10,575 nt of DNA from JAYODW01 sp038116745 (GTDB lineage Bacteria; Pseudomonadota; Gammaproteobacteria; Ga0077536), in assembly GCA_038116745.1 (NCBI GenBank), contig JAYODW010000074.1:1-10575 (forward strand), read 5' to 3'. Position 1 is the stretch's first letter. Every line of letters begins with the position of its first letter. Below the pieces are notes generated by a model that was given only the letters and a program-made list of their open reading frames with translations, searched no databases and had not been told where the DNA came from. Below, one piece after another: positions 7,652 through 10,575 of the stretch. The translations under genes were made by a program, and so were the position numbers.

Positions 7652-7975
7652 ATGACTTTCGTTGTCACCGAGAACTGCATCAAATGTAAGTACACCGATT
7701 GCGTAGAGGTCTGCCCCGTCGACTGTTTCCATGAAGGCCCCAATATGCTTGTGATCGATCCAGACGAGTGCATCGATTGCACATTGTGCGAGCCGGAGTG
7801 TCCTGCGGAAGCCATCAAGTCCGAGGACGACCTTACAGAAGATGAACATAGCTATCTGTCTCTCAACGCGGAACTTGCTCAGCAGTGGCCTGTGATCAGC
7901 GAAATGAAGGACCCACCTGCAGACGCTGACGATTGGAAAGACAAAACCGGGAAAATGCAGTATCTGGAGCGCTGA
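7652..7975 (+). CDS. fdxA: Seven-iron ferredoxin FdxA ([3Fe-4S][4Fe-4S])
   Basis: This 107-residue protein is a small cytosolic low-potential electron carrier of the Azotobacter ferredoxin I type. Nine cysteines occur at positions 9, 12, 17, 21, 25, 40, 43, 46 and 50. After removal of the initiator Met this is exactly the A. vinelandii FdI spacing (8, 11, 16, 20, 24, 39, 42, 45, 49). By that precedent, 9, 17 and 50 bind the 3Fe-4S cluster, 21, 40, 43 and 46 the 4Fe-4S cluster, and 12 and 25 are free. The helical, acidic C-terminal extension after residue 57 (SEDDLTEDEHSYL onward) is also typical of FdxA and absent from small two-4Fe-4S ferredoxins. The ATG has only a weak CAGG site. A TATAAT promoter lies directly upstream and a palindrome spans the stop codon. 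The mutS-fdxA order matches Pseudomonas. The redox partner cannot be inferred from this window. Confidence 0.96.
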   Translation: MTFVVTENCIKCKYTDCVEVCPVDCFHEGPNMLVIDPDECIDCTLCEPECPAEAIKSEDDLTEDEHSYLSLNAELAQQWPVISEMKDPPADADDWKDKTGKMQYLER

Positions 7976-7985
7976 ACCGGTTCAG
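7972..7985 (+). terminator. Palindrome over the fdxA stop, possible weak terminator
   Basis: CTGAACCGGTTCAG is a perfect 14-base palindrome that includes the fdxA TGA. In RNA it would form a 5-bp stem with a CCGG loop, followed by UUU and then GC-rich sequence. The U-run is too short for a strong intrinsic terminator; a 3'-end stabiliser or a DNA-binding site are alternatives. Confidence 0.35.
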
Positions 7986-8042
7986 TTTGCGGTCAGGGCT
8001 AGCGATACAACTGGTAAGAAGATTTCAAAGTGCCCGGACCCA

Positions 8043-8160
8043 CCTTCCCTGGCGGGCCCGGGCGCGAGCAATGGCCAAAACATCCTTCCCTGGAACTGCT
8101 CCCATCCCTCCTTGGAATTTGGGCTCAGTCGTTTCGGCTACGCTCGCGAGCATTTAGCCA
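8043..8160. repeat. Imperfect short repeats, possible remnant of a dispersed element
   Basis: CCTTCCCTGG occurs at 8043-8052 and again at 8084-8093. A related 13-mer at 8103-8115 matches the one at 8081-8093 in 11 of 13 positions. A second shared motif, GCGAGCA followed closely by GCCA, occurs at 8064-8077 and 8146-8160. The second copy overlaps the perfect palindrome GCTCGCGAGC at 8142-8151. This looks like a decayed tandem or palindromic intergenic repeat of the REP/MITE sort. Copies elsewhere in the genome cannot be checked here. Confidence 0.4.
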
Positions 8161-8207
8161 TCCAGCACCATAGATTAGAAGCATTCTTGCGTTTCTACCC
8201 TTCAATA

Positions 8208-8224
8208 ATGTTTTTGTAAAACAT
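8208..8224. promoter_or_regulatory. 17-base AT-rich palindrome, operator-like
   Basis: ATGTTTT and AAAACAT form perfect 7-base arms around a TGT spacer. The size and symmetry suit a dimeric repressor or activator site, about 400 bases before the kinase gene and 230 after fdxA. I do not recognise the regulator, and a chance AT-rich dyad remains possible. A tandem ACGGTT repeat follows at 8225-8236. Confidence 0.35.
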
Positions 8225-8271
8225 ACGGTTACGGTTCTCGCCTAAAAATTCAGCCAGAGGCTTAGAACTTT

Positions 8272-8286
8272 CGGGAAAATTTCCCG
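8272..8286. promoter_or_regulatory. 15-base dyad CGGGAAA-A-TTTCCCG
   Basis: CGGGAAA and TTTCCCG form perfect 7-base arms around a single A. As DNA it resembles an operator; as RNA it would leave a tight A-rich loop. It is the second strong dyad within 80 bases. No function is known to me. Confidence 0.3.
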
Positions 8287-8477
8287 GATATCAACGGACA
8301 ATCTGCCCGATTCTCGCCAGATGTCTGGTGTGATGCCAAGCAGAATTTACCGATTGCCGCCCCCCTCGAATTCACTGCCTTATTGTTGGTGTCCTGAGAT
8401 GGCTGTGGCTGGTATGTCGATCGCCTCAGCGCCACTAACTGCGGCAGCTTCCCGGGTGTAACTCGCTGTTTTCTACC

Positions 8478-8490
8478 GCGGAGTCTCCGC
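8478..8490. other. 13-base dyad GCGGAG-T-CTCCGC
   Basis: Perfect 6-base arms surround one T; in RNA this becomes a 5-bp stem with a GTC loop. No T-run follows on the plus strand, so it is not a clear terminator. It lies 127 bases before the kinase ATG and may be leader structure or an operator. Confidence 0.28.
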
Positions 8491-8540
8491 CAATAAAGCG
8501 ACCCTCTCCAGATTTGTACCTACCCGGAGCGCGCGTTGAG

Positions 8541-8555
8541 GGCACGGAAAGTGCC
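8541..8555 (+). promoter_or_regulatory. GGA-loop hairpin upstream of the kinase, possible CsrA/RsmA site
   Basis: GGCAC, a GGAAA loop and GTGCC form a perfect 5-bp stem presenting GGA in the loop, 62 bases before the kinase ATG. GGA in a hairpin loop is the known core recognition feature of CsrA/RsmA. Only one such loop is evident and the start codon lacks a Shine-Dalgarno that it could mask, so the regulatory role is inference. Confidence 0.35.
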
Positions 8556-8617
8556 TGTCATTCAACGTAAATCGCGGGTACCATTTTTCCGGTTTCCGCC
8601 GTCAAAGAACCGCGTTG

Positions 8618-10575
8618 ATGAAAAAGGGCTTCTGGCACTCCGATCAGTTCGTCGCCAGCGCAGTGGCGCTGCTCTTCGTTTTCGCCTGGCTAGGGGGGTC
8701 ATCCATCTTGCAGCAGCTTGAGCGTGTTGTTTACGACAAAGGCCTGCAGCTTGCTTCGGGTGACCCGGGCGACAACATAGTCATCGTTGCGATTGACGAC
8801 AAAAGCATCCAAAACATAGGGCGTTGGCCCTGGCCGCGAGATATTCAAGCAGAGATGATTCGAGCGCTGAAATCCGCTGGAGCAAAGGCGGTTGCCAGCA
8901 CAGTGCTGTTTTCAGAACCGGAAATTGCTCCCGGTCTTGCGTGGATCGGTCGTTTCCGGGAGGAGGTCGGTCGCCAAAAAACCCCTGATCGGGATTTTGG
9001 CGCACTCGAAACGCTGTTCAGTGAGGCCGAGAGAGACCTGGATACAGACGCCATACTGGCCGAAGCGCTGGAAGAAAATGGTAGTGTCATCTTGGGTATG
9101 CAATTTGTTCCAGGAGAACCTGTAGGCAACCCAGATTCCGAACTTCCTGCCTATGTTTCACGGAACGCCATACAAGACAAGAACGTACGCGACCCCAGCG
9201 GCCAGTTCCCCCTTCCAGGCCAGACCATCCGGGCGGTACCTCCTATTTCAAAGATCGGCCAGAACGCGGCCTCTATCGGCCATCTCCTCACACCACTTGA
9301 CATAGACGGTAGCGTTCGATTTGACCCGCTGGTTATAGAATATTACGGTCAATTTTTTCCATCTGAGTCCCTACTTGCAGCTGCTGCCTACCACAACCTG
9401 AGTGCAGCAGACATCAGGATAAACCTCGGGGACAGCGTAGATCTGGGCAAGCTGCATATAAAAACCGACCCTCAGCTCTCAATAAACACATTCTTCTATC
9501 GCTCACGTGCAGGCGACCGTGCGCCATTTGACGTTTATTCTTTTTTCGATGTTCAGCAAGGCGCCATCCCCGCCGAAAATTTCCAAAGCAAGATAGTTCT
9601 GATTGGCGCCACAGCTTTTGGAGTCGGCTCGACACTCCATACGCCTCTTGGCTCGGTGGGCGGGCCAGTCCTGATCATGGCTCACACGGTCGCGAGCATC
9701 CTAAATGAAGATTTTTACGTTTCGCCTGGTTGGGCGGACATGGCCGAATTCGGCTTGCTACTGGCCGTCGGCCTTTACCTTGTCCTCGCGCTCCCACGTT
9801 TATCAGCGGGACTCGCTGCGGCTTCGACGCTGGTCTTGTTAGCAGGGCTTCTCGGTACCGAAGTGGCGCTACTGATTGGTCAGTCTTTGTGGATTAAAAC
9901 GGCTGCGGCCGCGACGCTACTTGTTGTGGGTCATGCTTTGCTCACAACAAAACGCTTTCTCGTGACTGAAGCCGGGAAAAGGCGGGTGGACGTCGAATCA
10001 GCGCTTAGCAATAAGCAACTCGCTCTTCAGTTTCAGCAACAAGGGCAGCTGGACATGGCTTTCGAGTACTTCCGGCGATGCCCGGCAGAGGAGTCTACGC
10101 TTGAAGCCGTCTACGTGCTGGCCGGAGATTACGAGCGCAAACGCCAGTTCAACAAAGCGGCTTCGGCCTACGAGTATATCGCGAGCAAGAACCCTGACTT
10201 CCGCGACATCCGTACTAAAGTCAATCGGGCCCGTCAGCTGAATGACACGGTCGTCATCGGCGGTGCGTCCGCAGCTGCAGCAGCAAGCAGCACTATGCTG
10301 CTGGACGGCTCCGTGTCTAAACCGATGCTCGGCCGCTATGAAGTCGAAAAAGAGCTCGGTAAAGGTGCGATGGGCATCGTGTACCTTGGCAAGGATCCTA
10401 AAATCAACCGAACGGTCGCGATCAAAACCATGGCGTTGTCGCAGGAGTTTGATCCAGACGAAATCGCCTCAGTTAAAGAGCGTTTTTTTCGGGAAGCCGA
10501 GGCTGCAGGCGGGTTGGATCATCCCAATATCGTCACAATCTACGATGCGGGAGAAGAGCATGATCTGGCGTTCAT
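8618..10575 (+). CDS. CHASE2-TPR serine/threonine protein kinase, N-terminal 652 residues
   Basis: The frame stays open from ATG 8618 to the window end. An in-frame stop at 8537-8539 leaves only this ATG and an adjacent TTG (8615) as usual starts; no clear Shine-Dalgarno is seen. Order of domains: short basic cytoplasmic tail; membrane segment about 11-30; periplasmic CHASE2 sensor about 45-365, with NIVIVAIDDKSI (53-64), GRWPWPR (68-74) and KIVLIGATA (325-333); three membrane segments about 377-393, 397-421 and 424-443; two TPR-like repeats about 465-531; an Ala/Ser/Thr-rich linker 541-570; and the start of a Hanks-type kinase domain at about 573. The glycine loop is LGKGAMGIVY (580-589) and the ATP-binding lysine is Lys603 in VAIK, followed by the alpha-C segment RFFREAEAA. 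The HRD and DFG motifs lie beyond the window. The protein should sense a periplasmic signal and phosphorylate cytosolic proteins on Ser/Thr; ligand and targets are unknown. TVVI and TMLL in the linker may be phosphorylation sites. Confidence 0.92.
   Translation, partial: MKKGFWHSDQFVASAVALLFVFAWLGGSSILQQLERVVYDKGLQLASGDPGDNIVIVAIDDKSIQNIGRWPWPRDIQAEMIRALKSAGAKAVASTVLFSEPEIAPGLAWIGRFREEVGRQKTPDRDFGALETLFSEAERDLDTDAILAEALEENGSVILGMQFVPGEPVGNPDSELPAYVSRNAIQDKNVRDPSGQFPLPGQTIRAVPPISKIGQNAASIGHLLTPLDIDGSVRFDPLVIEYYGQFFPSESLLAAAAYHNLSAADIRINLGDSVDLGKLHIKTDPQLSINTFFYRSRAGDRAPFDVYSFFDVQQGAIPAENFQSKIVLIGATAFGVGSTLHTPLGSVGGPVLIMAHTVASILNEDFYVSPGWADMAEFGLLLAVGLYLVLALPRLSAGLAAASTLVLLAGLLGTEVALLIGQSLWIKTAAAATLLVVGHALLTTKRFLVTEAGKRRVDVESALSNKQLALQFQQQGQLDMAFEYFRRCPAEESTLEAVYVLAGDYERKRQFNKAASAYEYIASKNPDFRDIRTKVNRARQLNDTVVIGGASAAAAASSTMLLDGSVSKPMLGRYEVEKELGKGAMGIVYLGKDPKINRTVAIKTMALSQEFDPDEIASVKERFFREAEAAGGLDHPNIVTIYDAGEEHDLAF

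Larger units (their letters stand above)
7976..8617. other. 642-base gene-free spacer between fdxA and the CHASE2 kinase
   Basis: I find no gene with family resemblance on either strand. The open frames across 7933-8157 and 8536-8721 (plus strand) overlap flanking genes in other frames and look like chance. The stretch holds repeated CCTTCCCTGG motifs (8043-8160), dyads at 8208-8224, 8272-8286 and 8478-8490, a CCAGA-TG-TCTGG symmetry near 8320, and a GGA-loop hairpin at 8541-8555. In Pseudomonas aeruginosa the region after fdxA carries the small RNA rsmZ and then rpoS; neither rpoS nor a recognisable RsmZ is present here. Several GGA triplets occur, but only the one at 8541-8555 is clearly displayed in a loop. 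No convincing promoter for the kinase could be picked out. Confidence 0.6.

Noticed and set aside
7933..8157. 74-codon plus-strand open frame starting inside fdxA
   Set aside because: It starts in another frame of fdxA and runs through the repeat-rich spacer; composition looks random.
7976..8617. An RsmZ-like small RNA gene in the spacer after fdxA
   Set aside because: GGA triplets are present, but only one is convincingly in a hairpin loop, and no promoter-plus-terminator pair was found, so it is not called as an ncRNA.
8536..8721. 61-codon plus-strand open frame overlapping the kinase start
   Set aside because: It is Arg-rich and in a different frame from the clearly conserved CHASE2 kinase, whose N-terminal membrane segment it overlaps.
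1..10575. CRISPR array, tRNA, rRNA, integrase or transposase
   Set aside because: No regularly spaced repeats, cloverleaf-like segments or recombinase motifs were seen on either strand.

Overview
The window looks like chromosomal DNA from a non-enteric gammaproteobacterium. Every recognisable gene is a housekeeping or core-type gene (mlaA, aroC, prmB, htpG, mutS, fdxA), and mutS followed directly by a seven-iron ferredoxin gene is the order known from Pseudomonas. No transposase, integrase, CRISPR array, tRNA or rRNA is visible. Genus-level assignment is not possible by eye.

Layout. (1) 1-548, plus strand: the C-terminal three quarters of mlaA (outer-membrane lipid asymmetry lipoprotein), cut by the window edge. 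(2) 549-864: a gene-free gap between the convergent mlaA and aroC, holding one small hairpin. (3) 865-4768, minus strand: a compact cluster htpG-prmB-aroC (Hsp90 chaperone, L3 glutamine methyltransferase, chorismate synthase). prmB overlaps the htpG stop and has no ATG, GTG or TTG at the position homology demands; the best-supported start is a CTG overlapping the htpG stop as CTGA. (4) 4769-5004: divergent htpG/mutS control region. (5) 5005-7548, plus: mutS, complete. (6) 7652-7975, plus: fdxA, with a clear sigma-70-type promoter in front and a palindrome over its stop codon. (7) 7976-8617: a 642-base gene-free stretch with imperfect repeats, several dyad symmetries and a GGA-loop hairpin close to the next gene. 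(8) 8618 to the window end, plus: the first 652 codons of a CHASE2-TPR-Ser/Thr protein kinase, a membrane sensor kinase whose catalytic loop lies beyond the window.

The genes do not form one pathway. The minus-strand cluster joins protein folding, ribosome modification and aromatic amino-acid synthesis and is probably cotranscribed. mutS and fdxA are neighbours, but fdxA has its own promoter. The CHASE2 kinase is the only signalling gene and the least characterised product. I see no clearly new multi-gene system; the items most worth a second look are the non-canonical prmB start, the kinase architecture with its Thr-containing linker, and the structured spacer upstream of the kinase.
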